From Microbulbifer aggregans (lineage in GTDB: Bacteria > Pseudomonadota > Gammaproteobacteria > Pseudomonadales > Cellvibrionaceae), in assembly GCF_001750105.1 (NCBI RefSeq), contig NZ_CP014143.1:3751501-3815500 (forward strand): DNA of 64,000 nucleotides. Direction: 5' to 3'. Numbering within the stretch: position 1 is the first letter of the stretch; the number at the start of each line of letters is the position of its first letter. The position numbers and the translations under genes were made by a program. A model generated the notes under the pieces. It was not told where the DNA came from and made no database searches. It saw only the letters and a list, made by a program, of their open reading frames with translations. This document shows positions 1-9,338 of this stretch, in pieces.

Positions 1-915
1 TCAGATATTCCCATGGGGGCCAGCCACGACCTTCGTCGCGCGCTGGTAAAACTCAACGCCGCCCGCACCACCGGAGACCGGCTCAAAGCCGCCCTCAAAC
101 TGCTGAACCCGAAACACCTGGTGCCCGAAATGCCCACCGGGGCCGAACCCCGCACCGGCAAGACCATGGGCCAGCACGCCCAGATCACAGCGAAGAAATT
201 CGGTATCAGCCGTGAGGCCCAGGACGAGCTGGCACTGGCCAGCCACCAGAACCTGGCCGAGGCCTATGACGCGGGTTTCTTCGATGATCTGGTGATGCCC
301 TACCACGGGCTGAAAAGGGATAACAACCTGCGTGCAGATGCGACGCTGGAGAAGATGGCCAAACTGAAACCCGCCTTCGACCGCGAACACGGCACCATTA
401 CCGCCGCCAATGCCACCCCCTTCACCGATGGTGCTTCCGCGGTGCTGCTGGCGAGCGAGGACTGGGCCAGGGAGCGGGACCTTCCCATTCTCGCTTACAT
501 CACTTCCGGCGAGGTTGCCGCCGTTGACTACGTAGACGGCAACGAGGGGTTGCTGATGGGGGGCGCCTACGCCATTCCGCGCATGCTGGCCAAGCGCGGC
601 CTCTCCCTGCAGGACTTCGATTACTACGAGATTCACGAGGCTTTCGCCGCGGTGGTGCTGTGCACACTGGCGGCGCTGGAATCCGATGAATTCTGCCGTG
701 AAAAGCTCGGGCTCGAGCAGGCTCTCGGCAGCATCGACCGCAGCAAGCTCAATGTGAAAGGCAGCTCCATCGCCACCGGTCACCCCTTTGCTGCCACCGG
801 CGGACGAATCGTTGCCACCCTGGCAAAGATTCTCAATGAAAAGGGCTCCGGCCGTGGGCTGATCTCCGTCTGTGCCGCCGGCGGCCAGGCGGTGACCGCC
901 ATCCTTGAAAAATAA
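1..915 (+). CDS. Acetyl-CoA acyltransferase (FadI-type thiolase), 5'-truncated by window edge
   Basis: This is the C-terminal 304 residues of a thiolase that catalyses acyl-CoA + acetyl-CoA exchange in fatty-acid beta-oxidation or acetoacetyl-CoA metabolism. The frame is open from base 1 and begins inside the family's SMSDIPMG-like segment, so the true start and the nucleophilic Cys lie outside the window. In fragment numbering, the active-site blocks are IHEAFA (about 211-216), GHPF (His about 261) and CAAGGQ (Cys about 291). The next gene, a 3-oxoacyl reductase, starts 23 bases downstream, so the two probably form one operon. Whether it is FadI-like or a biosynthetic acetoacetyl-CoA thiolase cannot be settled from this part. 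Confidence 0.9.
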   Translation, partial: SDIPMGASHDLRRALVKLNAARTTGDRLKAALKLLNPKHLVPEMPTGAEPRTGKTMGQHAQITAKKFGISREAQDELALASHQNLAEAYDAGFFDDLVMPYHGLKRDNNLRADATLEKMAKLKPAFDREHGTITAANATPFTDGASAVLLASEDWARERDLPILAYITSGEVAAVDYVDGNEGLLMGGAYAIPRMLAKRGLSLQDFDYYEIHEAFAAVVLCTLAALESDEFCREKLGLEQALGSIDRSKLNVKGSSIATGHPFAATGGRIVATLAKILNEKGSGRGLISVCAAGGQAVTAILEK

Positions 916-938
916 CCAGTGAACAATAAAAAAGTTTT

Positions 939-2297
939 ATGTCCGACCTGTTGAAACAACTGAACAGCAACCCGATGACCGGCTGGCTGGCAAAATCGAT
1001 CGGCCTGCCGAACCCCGTCACCCTCGCCCGTGAAAATGGTCCCTACCAGCCACAGCCGTTCAGCGGTAAACGTGCGCTGCTGGTAAGCACTACGAATGGC
1101 TACCTGGAGGCACCCCTGCGTGAGCTGCTCGAGGCTGCCGATGCCGAGATTCTGCGTGCCGACGAGTTAGCAGAACAGGAGCGCATCGACATGCTGGTCG
1201 TGGATGGCAGTGGTTGTCAGTCCCCCGGGGATTACACGGCGCTTTACGAAAGGCTGCACCCCATCGTGCGCCGCATTGCCACCAATGGCCGGGTTTTACT
1301 GCTGGCACCACATCCAGAAGAGGCAGCAAATGCAGTCGCCTCCGGGGTTGCGCGGGGCCTGGAGGGCTTCAGCCGCTCTCTCGGCAAGGAACTGGGCCCC
1401 AGAGGCATCACCGTCAACCTGGCCTATGTGGCCCGCAACGCCGGCGATCGGCTCGATATGCTGTTGCGTTTTTTCTGCGGTCCCCAGACTGCATATGTGT
1501 CCGGCCAGGCGATCACCGTAACCGCACACACCAAGTCCCCGGCGGAGCTACCCTGCGAGCAATTGCTGGCCGGCAAGGTTGCCCTGGTAACCGGTGCCGC
1601 CCGAGGTATCGGCCTGTCGACAGCACAGCGCTTGCGCCAGGAAGGTGCCCAGGTGATCTGCCTGGATATTCCCGCCGCCTCAGAGGAACTGGAGAGGGTC
1701 GCCCGGGAGATGGGTGCCGAGGCGCTGGCGCTGGATATCTCGGCCGCTGATGCACCGGCAAAGCTGCTGGAGTTTGTCCGCGAGCAATTTGGTGGAGTGG
1801 ATATCCTGGTCCATAACGCCGGTATTACCCGCGATAAGACGCTCGGCAAAATGCCGGAGCATTTCTGGCAGCAGGTTATGCAGGTCAACCTGGAGGCGAT
1901 CGTTGCTATCGACCAGGCACTACTGGATGCGCAATTGATCCGGGAGCACGGGCGACTGGTCTATCTGTCCTCCATGAGTGGGGTGGCGGGCAACTTCGGC
2001 CAGACCAACTACGCCACCACCAAGGCCGCACTGATTGGCTACGTGGCTGCGCTGGGGCCGGCGCTGGCCGAACGCGGCATCTGTGCCAATGCGGTGGCGC
2101 CAGGCTTTATCGAAACCGCCATGACAGATGCCATGCCGTTTGTTACCCGAGAAGCCGGCCGGCGTCTCAACTCCCTCAAACAGGGCGGCCAGCCACGGGA
2201 TGTGGCCGAATTGGTCTGTTTTCTCTCCTCACCGGGTGCTTACGGGGTTAACGGCAATACGATCCGCGTATGCGGTCAGGGATTGATCGGGGCCTGA
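939..2297 (+). CDS. 3-oxoacyl-ACP/CoA reductase, two-domain FabG4 type
   Basis: A 452-residue short-chain dehydrogenase/reductase, about twice the length of ordinary FabG (about 245 residues). The C-terminal half has the NAD(P) motif TGAARGIG (219-226), NAG (293-295) and catalytic Ser345, Tyr358 and Lys362. The N-terminal half (about 1-205) looks like a second Rossmann-like domain without these motifs, as in the high-molecular-weight FabG4 family. It should reduce 3-oxoacyl thioesters with NAD(P)H. Its position right after a thiolase fits a coupled acyl-thioester pathway. The ATG at 939 follows an A-rich stretch without a strong Shine-Dalgarno. Confidence 0.88.
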   Translation: MSDLLKQLNSNPMTGWLAKSIGLPNPVTLARENGPYQPQPFSGKRALLVSTTNGYLEAPLRELLEAADAEILRADELAEQERIDMLVVDGSGCQSPGDYTALYERLHPIVRRIATNGRVLLLAPHPEEAANAVASGVARGLEGFSRSLGKELGPRGITVNLAYVARNAGDRLDMLLRFFCGPQTAYVSGQAITVTAHTKSPAELPCEQLLAGKVALVTGAARGIGLSTAQRLRQEGAQVICLDIPAASEELERVAREMGAEALALDISAADAPAKLLEFVREQFGGVDILVHNAGITRDKTLGKMPEHFWQQVMQVNLEAIVAIDQALLDAQLIREHGRLVYLSSMSGVAGNFGQTNYATTKAALIGYVAALGPALAERGICANAVAPGFIETAMTDAMPFVTREAGRRLNSLKQGGQPRDVAELVCFLSSPGAYGVNGNTIRVCGQGLIGA

Positions 2298-2308
2298 CGG
2301 CCGATCAC

Positions 2309-3121
2309 TTAAGTAGCGTTGAGGCAGAGTATGCCCAACGCTTCTCCCGGCTCCCCGCGGTAGGTGTCGAGGAAATGGCACCTGCCCACCTGAATCGGCA
2401 TGGGCACATAGGTGTGCCCCATGTAAACACCGCTGATTCCCTCGATCTCGAACGGCGCCAACTGCCTCGCGGTACCCTGTGCGATCCACTCATTAATATG
2501 CGGAGATTGCCGCTGGGCAAAAATCTGCTGCTTGTTGTCTTCGGACTCCAGAAACTCGCTGTAGAGCCTCAGCACCAGCGTCCGGTTCCACAGCAGATTC
2601 TGCGCCGCGTATTCAACCGCGTGACTGGTAAGTGGTGCGCCGGAGAGCCATTCCCCTTCCATTGCCAATAGCTGATCAGTCACTTGGTCCCAGCTGCCCC
2701 TCGGCACATTGGCGTGCACCAGGCCAACCCGCCCGTGTGGCGTCTCGATTTCGATCGCCCAGGGCCATTTACGTGCCAGGTCTACGTACTGTTTCCGCAA
2801 TGACGGGGCCGACTCGTAGAACCAGTGGCCGCCATTCGACAAGTGCAGATCGGCATCCGCCGGATCCTCAAACCCTGCAATCATCATCGCTTCGTGGTTA
2901 CCGAGCACGCTAAAACAGCTCTGCTGGTCCACCAGACCGAGCATCGTCTCACTCTCGGGGCCACGATCCACGATATCGCCGACGCAGAACAGCCTGTCTA
3001 CGGCAGAGTCAAAACCCAGTCGATTCAGCTGCCGTTGCAGCTGGGAATAGTGTCCGTGCACATCACCGACGACAAAGTCCCTGCCACTGGTGTTCGCACC
3101 TACTTGCAGGAGCGTACCCAT
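2309..3121 (-). CDS. PP2A-like serine/threonine protein phosphatase / metallophosphoesterase
   Basis: A 270-residue calcineurin-like phosphoesterase of the lambda phosphatase/PrpA type. Metal-binding motifs are in order: GDVHGH (19-24), GDIVDRG (48-54) and GNHE (74-77), with a later His in the VHANVPRG segment. It is expected to dephosphorylate phosphoserine or phosphothreonine, or related phosphoesters, in the cytoplasm using two metal ions. An AGGG ribosome site lies about 7 bases before the ATG. It is convergent with the reductase gene, 11 bases apart. The substrate cannot be inferred from the neighbours. Confidence 0.88.
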   Translation of the reverse strand: MGTLLQVGANTSGRDFVVGDVHGHYSQLQRQLNRLGFDSAVDRLFCVGDIVDRGPESETMLGLVDQQSCFSVLGNHEAMMIAGFEDPADADLHLSNGGHWFYESAPSLRKQYVDLARKWPWAIEIETPHGRVGLVHANVPRGSWDQVTDQLLAMEGEWLSGAPLTSHAVEYAAQNLLWNRTLVLRLYSEFLESEDNKQQIFAQRQSPHINEWIAQGTARQLAPFEIEGISGVYMGHTYVPMPIQVGRCHFLDTYRGEPGEALGILCLNAT

Positions 3122-3303
3122 CGGGCGCCCTCATATAACGGTCAATAACTAGGGCAAGCCTAGTTGTGGCCAGGGGTACGGGGAGGGAGCGGGCGCCCCC
3201 AGCGATCATTGAGCTGTCAGGAAAGCGGCAACCGCGATACTTCTGAGTCGGCTCGAAGTCCGCCAGGTTCGAACCGACTGCAGCATTCTTTTTTCGCCGG
3301 CAG

Positions 3304-3960
3304 CTAGTCGCCTTGAGGCTCGGTGTGCATTCGACGCTCGATCTGGCCGTCATCGAGCGGCGGGATTTTTCGTTTGAGGTGCTTATATTCTGTATGAGCC
3401 TCGATGATCCTGTCCGCATAATTCTCATGGGTGAACAGAATCCTATGGCCATTTGGAGTGCCCACTAATCGATTGATACTGCTATAGCTACCGTGCATCT
3501 GTGCCTTGATCCAGGTGACCACCGCCACATTCGGGTCAATCTCGTCAGCAGAAGCAACCACAGAGGGATCATAAACTTTTCCCCGTTGTACTCTACTGCC
3601 CGGATAGCGCCTTGTTGCCAGACGCTGATTATGGCGCGCGAAGATGTAATTCAGGTATTCGGGAAAGGGGGCGTCATACAAAGTGAAATCGGTGATGGAG
3701 AAATAACGCTGCTCGTCAAAAGCGAAATACTGGCCACCGATATTGATAGGTTGCAGACCGTACTTACGCATGAAGGCATCGACCTGCCGACCATCCATCG
3801 CCGCAGCAAACTCAATATAAAAGCTGCGCTGTGCCTCAGGCTGATTTCTCAGTGCGGCTTGCAGCTCAGCAATATCGTCCGGTTTTTCCAGCGTGGCAGC
3901 GGTGGATCGCAGTGAAAAAGCCAGCAGTAAAAAATACAGAATCACCTTCAGACTTTTCAT
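3304..3960 (-). CDS. Secreted protein of unknown function
   Basis: I do not recognise this 218-residue protein. The ATG at 3960 is chosen over a TTG one codon upstream because AGGAG lies 8 bases before it. The first 22 residues form a signal peptide (Lys, then a Leu/Phe-rich core, then a STAA-like end), so the product is probably periplasmic or secreted. The mature part is mixed hydrophilic with several Tyr/Phe and charged stretches and no Cys pair or obvious catalytic motif. It stands alone on the minus strand between a phosphatase and an anion transporter. Confidence 0.75.
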   Translation of the reverse strand: MKSLKVILYFLLLAFSLRSTAATLEKPDDIAELQAALRNQPEAQRSFYIEFAAAMDGRQVDAFMRKYGLQPINIGGQYFAFDEQRYFSITDFTLYDAPFPEYLNYIFARHNQRLATRRYPGSRVQRGKVYDPSVVASADEIDPNVAVVTWIKAQMHGSYSSINRLVGTPNGHRILFTHENYADRIIEAHTEYKHLKRKIPPLDDGQIERRMHTEPQGD

Positions 3961-4055
3961 CAAGACAGCTCCTTCTGCCTATGGAATCTCACAAGGTTAA
4001 CAGCTGGCCCCCGGGGCCAGCCAAACCGGCTTCAACATTCCGGTCGAAATCCCTA

Positions 4056-5432
4056 TCAGGTCAGCAGCAACCAACTCATCCCGGCAATAATCAACGAGGC
4101 CAGCACGCTGAGTACCGCACCCTCGCGCACCATATCCTGCATCCTCACCACACCGGTGCCGTAGGCAATGGCGTTCGGGGCCGTGGCGACCGGCAACATG
4201 AATGCACAGCTGGCGCACATGGCGGCCGGGATCATCAGTACCATGGGATCGAAACCCGCAGATTCCGCGGCGACGGCAAGGATCGGCATCAGCAGCGTGG
4301 CGGTAGCGGTATTGCTGGTGATCTCGGTCAGGAAAGTAACCGAAAGGCACAGCAGGACCAGCATCAGCCACAGGGGCATGGCGGTGAGGAAGGAGAGCCC
4401 ATTGCCCAACATGTCACTGAGACCTGAGGCGGCAAAGCCCTTGGCGATTGCGATACCACCAGCGAACAGCAGCAACATGCCCCAGGGAATGTTCTCTGCG
4501 GTCTGCCAGTCCATCAACCGTCCGCCCCTGCCATCGGGTACCAGGAATAGCAGTACCACTGCGCCCAGAGCCACGGTGCTGTCTCCGGCACCCTCAATGC
4601 CCAGCCAGCCGCTCCAGCCACCGAAGGGTTCACTGCGGGTAACCCAGGCGAGAATGGCAATACCGAATACTGCGAGTGTCCGTACCTCTTCCGGACGCCA
4701 GTCCCCCACGGTAGGCGGCTCGATGGTCTTGTCGAGGTGGACGCTGCGAGTGAGCCACAGGGCCATAATGGGCAGCGTCACCAGCACTACCGGCACACCG
4801 ATAAACAGCCATTGCAGAAAACTGAAGCCCCGCCCGGTGACCTCCTCATATATACCCATAAAGATCACATTTGGCGGAGTACCGATAGGGCTCCCCACTC
4901 CACCGAGACTGGCGGCGTAGGCAATGCCGAGTACCAGCGCGACCGTCAGTTTGCGGTTTTCCACCCGCGACAGAATCGCGAGGGCTATGGGCAGCATCAT
5001 CAGGGTGGTGGCGGTGTTGGAAATCCACATGCTGAGCAGCCCAGCTGCGAGCATAAACCCCAGCACCAGCCGCCGCCCGCTGGACACCCCCACAATGCGC
5101 AGCATGTAGAGCGCGAGACGCTCGTGGGCGCCACTCTTTTCCAGCGCCTTGGACAGCATAAAGGCGCCCATCAACAGCAGAATGACATGGCTGCCCAGAG
5201 AAGAGGCCACCAGTTTGTGGTCCGCCACACCAAAGAGCGGCAGCAGCACAAAAGGCACCAACGAGGTGGCAGGAATCGGCAGTGCCTCGGTGATCCACCA
5301 GACCACGGTCAGCAGGGTAATCGCGGCTGTCACGGCCGGCAGATAGGGCATGCCCACAGCATCGAGTAACCAGAAGAAAGCAAAAGCCAAAACCGGACCG
5401 ATAACAATGAAGTGCTGCCGCGATAATGCCAT
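4056..5432 (-). CDS. SLC13/DASS-family anion:Na+ symporter
   Basis: A 458-residue integral membrane protein with about 11-12 hydrophobic segments. Two copies of the DASS signature Ser-Asn-Thr occur at 138-140 and 371-373, each followed by ATxxLMLP-like residues that form the Na+ and carboxylate sites. The family imports di- or tricarboxylates (succinate, malate, citrate) or sulfate with Na+. Substrate choice cannot be read from the sequence. AGGA lies about 8 bases before the ATG. It is a single-gene unit divergent from the LprI-MliC gene. Na+ coupling fits a marine host. Confidence 0.9.
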   Translation of the reverse strand: MALSRQHFIVIGPVLAFAFFWLLDAVGMPYLPAVTAAITLLTVVWWITEALPIPATSLVPFVLLPLFGVADHKLVASSLGSHVILLLMGAFMLSKALEKSGAHERLALYMLRIVGVSSGRRLVLGFMLAAGLLSMWISNTATTLMMLPIALAILSRVENRKLTVALVLGIAYAASLGGVGSPIGTPPNVIFMGIYEEVTGRGFSFLQWLFIGVPVVLVTLPIMALWLTRSVHLDKTIEPPTVGDWRPEEVRTLAVFGIAILAWVTRSEPFGGWSGWLGIEGAGDSTVALGAVVLLFLVPDGRGGRLMDWQTAENIPWGMLLLFAGGIAIAKGFAASGLSDMLGNGLSFLTAMPLWLMLVLLCLSVTFLTEITSNTATATLLMPILAVAAESAGFDPMVLMIPAAMCASCAFMLPVATAPNAIAYGTGVVRMQDMVREGAVLSVLASLIIAGMSWLLLT

Positions 5433-5707
5433 TGGAGATTCCTTTGCTGCCGTGGAGCCGGCCTTCTTATATTTCTTTAACGACTGCCGGGAGGTGATGC
5501 ACTCGACGCCCCGCGCGCCCGAGATACCGGAGGTCGCAGCCCAAATGGGCCCATAGGGTAACGCAATTCAGCACGGGAGTTCTCCCTGCGTGAGGGCATT
5601 CAGGTCTCTCAAAGCACGCGACGGGCGTCCTGAATCTCCGCCTACCTTGGTGCAGCTATCCTTATACAGAAGTACCTATATCAGTATCCTCAGGGAGCAC
5701 GAAGACA

Positions 5708-6334
5708 ATGCGTAGCAGCTCTGCCCATACCGGCTATCGGCTTCTTGTTGCACTTACCGGCCTCATTGTATCCGCAGGCATTGCGGTGGCGGACATGACC
5801 GGCCCGTCTTTTGACTGCAGCGAGGTGGAAGCGGGCAGCATGGAAGCCATGGTCTGCCAGGACGAGGCACTGGCAGAGCTGGATCGCAAACTTGCACAGG
5901 TCTACGCTGCGGCCAGTGAGAAGGCGGAGAACGAACACCCCCCGATTCTCAGGGCCGAGCAGCGCGGTTGGATCAAAGGTCGCAACGAGTGCTGGAAGAG
6001 TGACGACAAGCGTGCCTGTGTGGAGGAGAGCTACCGTCAGCGCATCGCCGAGCTGCAGGCGCGCTACCGCCTGGTGCCCTCAAGGGGGCCCGTGGCCTTT
6101 GCCTGCGACGGTAACCCGGCCAACGAACTGGTGGTGACCTATTTCGAGACAGATCCGCCCACGCTGATTGCCGAGCGCGGGGATAGAGTTTCACTGATGT
6201 ATCTGCAGCCAGAAGCCGATGGGACCAGATACCAGGGCCGCAATGAAACCCTGTGGGAGGAGCAGGAAAAGTTGCGCATCACCTGGGGATTTGGGGCGGA
6301 AGAGATTCGCTGTGAGCCAAAAACGGAGCAATAA
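5708..6334 (+). CDS. LprI-like / MliC-like fusion, predicted periplasmic lysozyme inhibitor
   Basis: A 208-residue exported protein. Residues 1-28 form a signal peptide. Residues about 35-120 match the LprI/DUF1311 pattern: Cys-rich, with WIKGRNECW and a CVEESYRQR-type end. Residues about 128-205 resemble the MliC C-type lysozyme inhibitor fold: F-x-C start, TRYQGRNETLW core and a final Cys. Both domain families are associated with lysozyme inhibition in the envelope, which suggests protection against host or predator lysozyme; this is inferred, not shown. The gene is single, with GGGAG about 10 bases before the ATG. Confidence 0.78.
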   Translation: MRSSSAHTGYRLLVALTGLIVSAGIAVADMTGPSFDCSEVEAGSMEAMVCQDEALAELDRKLAQVYAAASEKAENEHPPILRAEQRGWIKGRNECWKSDDKRACVEESYRQRIAELQARYRLVPSRGPVAFACDGNPANELVVTYFETDPPTLIAERGDRVSLMYLQPEADGTRYQGRNETLWEEQEKLRITWGFGAEEIRCEPKTEQ

Positions 6335-6449
6335 CTCCCGCAACCCGTTATAACCGGAAAGCCAGCGCCCCAACCGGAGAATTATTGGTCAAATTACAGC
6401 CTACCTTTATAATCGCCGCCCTTCTCCGCTGTCCGTCAAAGCTGTATCC

Positions 6450-7796
6450 ATGACCAAACCCTCCGCGCTGGCCCTTCTGCCCCTCGCCGTTTTTCTCGCC
6501 CTGTTCGTCGGCACAGGCCTCTGGTTCCAGGCCCAGGGGGTGGAGTTTGCCTTCTACCAGGTGTCGGCACCGGTGGCGATCCTGCCTGCCATTGCCCTGG
6601 CCATCTGGCTGGCCCGGGGATCACTGAACGAGCGTATCGAGACTTTTGTCCGCGGCGTGGGCGATCACACCATTGTGACCATGGTCCTGATCTACCTGCT
6701 GGCAGGTGGATTTGCCAGTGTGGCCAAGGCGGTTGGCGGGGTGGATGCAACGGTCAACTTCGGCCTCAGCGTGATCCCTCCGGCAATGGTACTGCCGGGG
6801 CTGTTCGTCATCACCGCCTTCGTGGCCACCGCCATGGGCACTTCCATGGGCACCGTTGCCGCCATTGCGCCCATCGCCGTAGGCGTTGCGGACGCCACGG
6901 ACCTGCCGCTGTTACTGACCGTCGGCACGGTGGTGGGCGGAGCCATGTTCGGCGACAACCTGTCGATCATCAGCGACACCACCATTGCCGCCACCCGCAC
7001 CCAGAATGTCGACATGCGGGACAAGTTCCGCATGAACTTCCGCATCGCGCTGCCGGCAGCACTGCTGGCAATGATCTGGCTCTACTCCCAGAGCTCCACC
7101 GCCGTGGTGGAAGCCCCTGGCGATTATGAACTGCTGCGGGTATTGCCTTACGTCGCCGTCCTGACCATGGCGATCCTGGGTGTCAACGTGCTGCTGGTGC
7201 TGTTCGCCGGCATCCTCCTGGCAGGGGCCGTCGGCCTGGGTCTGCAGCCCGATTACACCCTGGTGAGCCTGTCCAAGGACGTGTATGCGGGCTACACCAA
7301 TATGCAGGAAATTCTCATCCTGTCCCTGTTGATCGGTGGCCTCGGGGCCATGATGAAATCCGGCGGCGGGCTGATCTGGCTTGCTGGAGTCATCGACCGC
7401 ATCACTCGCCTGGGCGGCCGAGAGGCCCACGGGCCCCGCACCGGTGAACTGAGTATCGGGCTCGCGGTGGCAGCCACCAATGTGTGCGTTGCCAACAATA
7501 CCGTTGCCATCCTGCTGAATGGTGAGCTGGCAAAGGATATCGCCGCCCGCTACGGTGTTGACCCGCGCCGCAGCGCCAGCCTGCTGGATATCTTTTCCTG
7601 CGCCGTGCAGGGGCTGCTGCCCTGGGGCGCGCAGATACTGCTGGCCTCCTCACTGGCAAAGGTCTCTCCCCTCTCGCTGGTAGCCTCCATTCAGTACTGC
7701 TGGCTGCTGGGGCTGGCAGCGCTGGTGTCGATTTTCCTGAGGCGGGCAAAGCGTGTACGCACCCAGCAACCTGTGACCGCTGTAGAGTCCTCCTGA
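6450..7796 (+). CDS. Na+/H+ antiporter, NhaC family
   Basis: A 448-residue polytopic membrane protein with about 11 helices. NhaC-type features include a GTSMGTVAAIAPIAVG stretch, MFGDNLSIISDTTIAAT near residue 170, and a C-terminal NNTVAI motif. It would exchange internal Na+ for external H+ and maintain pH and Na+ balance. A second NhaC paralogue lies at 43577-45064. The start is the first ATG in frame; no strong ribosome site is visible before it, so the start is moderately certain. Confidence 0.88.
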   Translation: MTKPSALALLPLAVFLALFVGTGLWFQAQGVEFAFYQVSAPVAILPAIALAIWLARGSLNERIETFVRGVGDHTIVTMVLIYLLAGGFASVAKAVGGVDATVNFGLSVIPPAMVLPGLFVITAFVATAMGTSMGTVAAIAPIAVGVADATDLPLLLTVGTVVGGAMFGDNLSIISDTTIAATRTQNVDMRDKFRMNFRIALPAALLAMIWLYSQSSTAVVEAPGDYELLRVLPYVAVLTMAILGVNVLLVLFAGILLAGAVGLGLQPDYTLVSLSKDVYAGYTNMQEILILSLLIGGLGAMMKSGGGLIWLAGVIDRITRLGGREAHGPRTGELSIGLAVAATNVCVANNTVAILLNGELAKDIAARYGVDPRRSASLLDIFSCAVQGLLPWGAQILLASSLAKVSPLSLVASIQYCWLLGLAALVSIFLRRAKRVRTQQPVTAVESS

Positions 7797-7939
7797 TCGC
7801 CAATACCCGGGGACGCGGGTTGCCCTTACAGCAATCCGCCCCAACCACGCAGCCGTGCCGCTACCTTTCCCGCTGAAAAAACGCCATCATGCAGGCACAA
7901 TGACTTCTCAGCCTGTAGCCAAAAGGACCCGGTCGATCG

Positions 7940-8602
7940 ATGGCGATGTCTCAATCCTGCACCCAGACCTCCACACCCGTTGCCGCACAGGGCACCATCC
8001 CCAATACAGTTGAGGTGCTGGACAAACTCCGCTGGAACGCCCACCTGTGTAAGCACAGTCACTTTCGTGCATCCATGCGCGGCCGCAACCTGCATGTGCT
8101 CTGCGGGGTGCCGATCGTGGTGATCAACCTGTTCCTCGGCTCCCTGTTTTTCTCCCTGATCAATGCAGAGCTGCCGGACTGGACCAAGTGGGCAGGCGCC
8201 GCACTGGCACTGCTCACGGCCCTGCTGGGTGGTGTGCAAACCTTTTTCAACTTCAAGAAAAACTACGAGGGCCACCGTGAGGTGGGTAACGAATACCTGG
8301 CCATTGCCCGCGAGTGTGAACGCCTGATTGCCCTGTACTTTGATGGCATTCTGGATCTTGAGCATCTGTCGATGAAGATTGCTGAACTGAATGCCCGTTA
8401 CAGCGAGATCAACCAGCGGGCCGAAGAATATATCGTCTCGGACAAGGTATACCGTGAGGCACTGCGGGTGCAGAACCTGAAAGCGGAGCGGGAGCCCTCA
8501 CTGCTGCAGCTCGCGCGACGCGGCAAGCTTGAAGCGACAGTCGCCTGCCCCACTAGCTCCGATGCTTCGCATACAGGAAATTCCGCTGCAGTCATGACTT
8601 GA
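7940..8602 (+). CDS. SLATT-domain protein (two-helix membrane effector-like), orphan
   Basis: This 220-residue protein matches the SLATT pattern. An N-terminal basic/helical part is followed by two transmembrane helices (about 53-72 and 78-97), then QTFFNFKKNYEGHREVGNEY, then RECERLI and a YSEINQRAEEY segment. SLATT proteins are predicted pore-forming effectors, often paired with SMODS nucleotidyltransferases, SLOG proteins or reverse transcriptases in anti-phage systems. No such partner is in this window, so its role is open. The start could be ATG 7940 or 7946; neither has a good ribosome site. The last 40 residues are low-complexity. A rhombosortase gene follows 62 bases later. Confidence 0.72.
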   Translation: MAMSQSCTQTSTPVAAQGTIPNTVEVLDKLRWNAHLCKHSHFRASMRGRNLHVLCGVPIVVINLFLGSLFFSLINAELPDWTKWAGAALALLTALLGGVQTFFNFKKNYEGHREVGNEYLAIARECERLIALYFDGILDLEHLSMKIAELNARYSEINQRAEEYIVSDKVYREALRVQNLKAEREPSLLQLARRGKLEATVACPTSSDASHTGNSAAVMT

Positions 8603-8664
8603 AGTTGGCAACCTTGACTGCCCCAAATGCGACCTAAAACAAAAAAACAAAAGCGTCTATTGCC

Positions 8665-9294
8665 ATGGTTCAAGCTCTCCGAAATGCCATCAGCCACTGG
8701 GCCGTGCCGGGCCTCGCTATCGCACTCGCCTGTGGGGTTTCCTTCGCCCCCCAGCATCTTGAAGAGCTGCTGCGCTACGAACGAGGACTGATACTGGGTG
8801 GGGATTACTGGCGTATTCTCAGTGGACATTTCGTTCACGCCAACCTGAATCACCTGCTGGTGAACTGCCTTGCGCTGCTGCTGTGCTGGACACTGTTCAC
8901 CAACCGTCAACCACAGCACTACGTACTGATTGGACTGGTCACCCTGAGTGCGATGACAGGTCTTAGCCTGCTGGTTTTTGCCCACCGTCTGGATGAGTTT
9001 CAGGGTTTGTCGGGCCTGATTCACGCCCTGCTGGCCATGGGGGCCACCATGGAAATCAGCGAGCGCTCATCTCGCTGGCGGGGCCTTTTCCTGCTTGTGC
9101 TGCTCTCCGTCAAGGTCTATTCGGAGTGGTTCGGTACCACGGGCGCGGTGGTCGAGCGCTGGACCGGTGTGCCGGTTATTTTTGAGACGCACTTCTGGGG
9201 TGTGGCCAGCGGCATCGCTGTTGGGATTACTGTAGCAATCGGTATCCGGCTCGGGCAGCTATTCACGAGCGGTACAGGTGCGCTGCGCCGTTGA
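8665..9294 (+). CDS. rrtA: Rhombosortase (rhomboid-family intramembrane protease)
   Basis: A 209-residue rhomboid with about six membrane helices. Visible motifs are WRILSGHFVHANLNHLLVN (the His/Asn cluster of helix 2), GLSG with the nucleophile Ser (about residue 117), and a late His in THFWGVASG (about 177). This compact form, close to 200 residues, is typical of rhombosortase, which processes proteins carrying a C-terminal GlyGly-CTERM tail before surface attachment. No GlyGly-CTERM protein was seen in this window, so its substrates would lie elsewhere. The gene is in the same direction as the SLATT gene. Confidence 0.82.
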   Translation: MVQALRNAISHWAVPGLAIALACGVSFAPQHLEELLRYERGLILGGDYWRILSGHFVHANLNHLLVNCLALLLCWTLFTNRQPQHYVLIGLVTLSAMTGLSLLVFAHRLDEFQGLSGLIHALLAMGATMEISERSSRWRGLFLLVLLSVKVYSEWFGTTGAVVERWTGVPVIFETHFWGVASGIAVGITVAIGIRLGQLFTSGTGALRR

Positions 9295-9338
9295 ATTTCC
9301 AAGCAGGTGAACTCTCACTGACCCTGCTTTAATACTCA

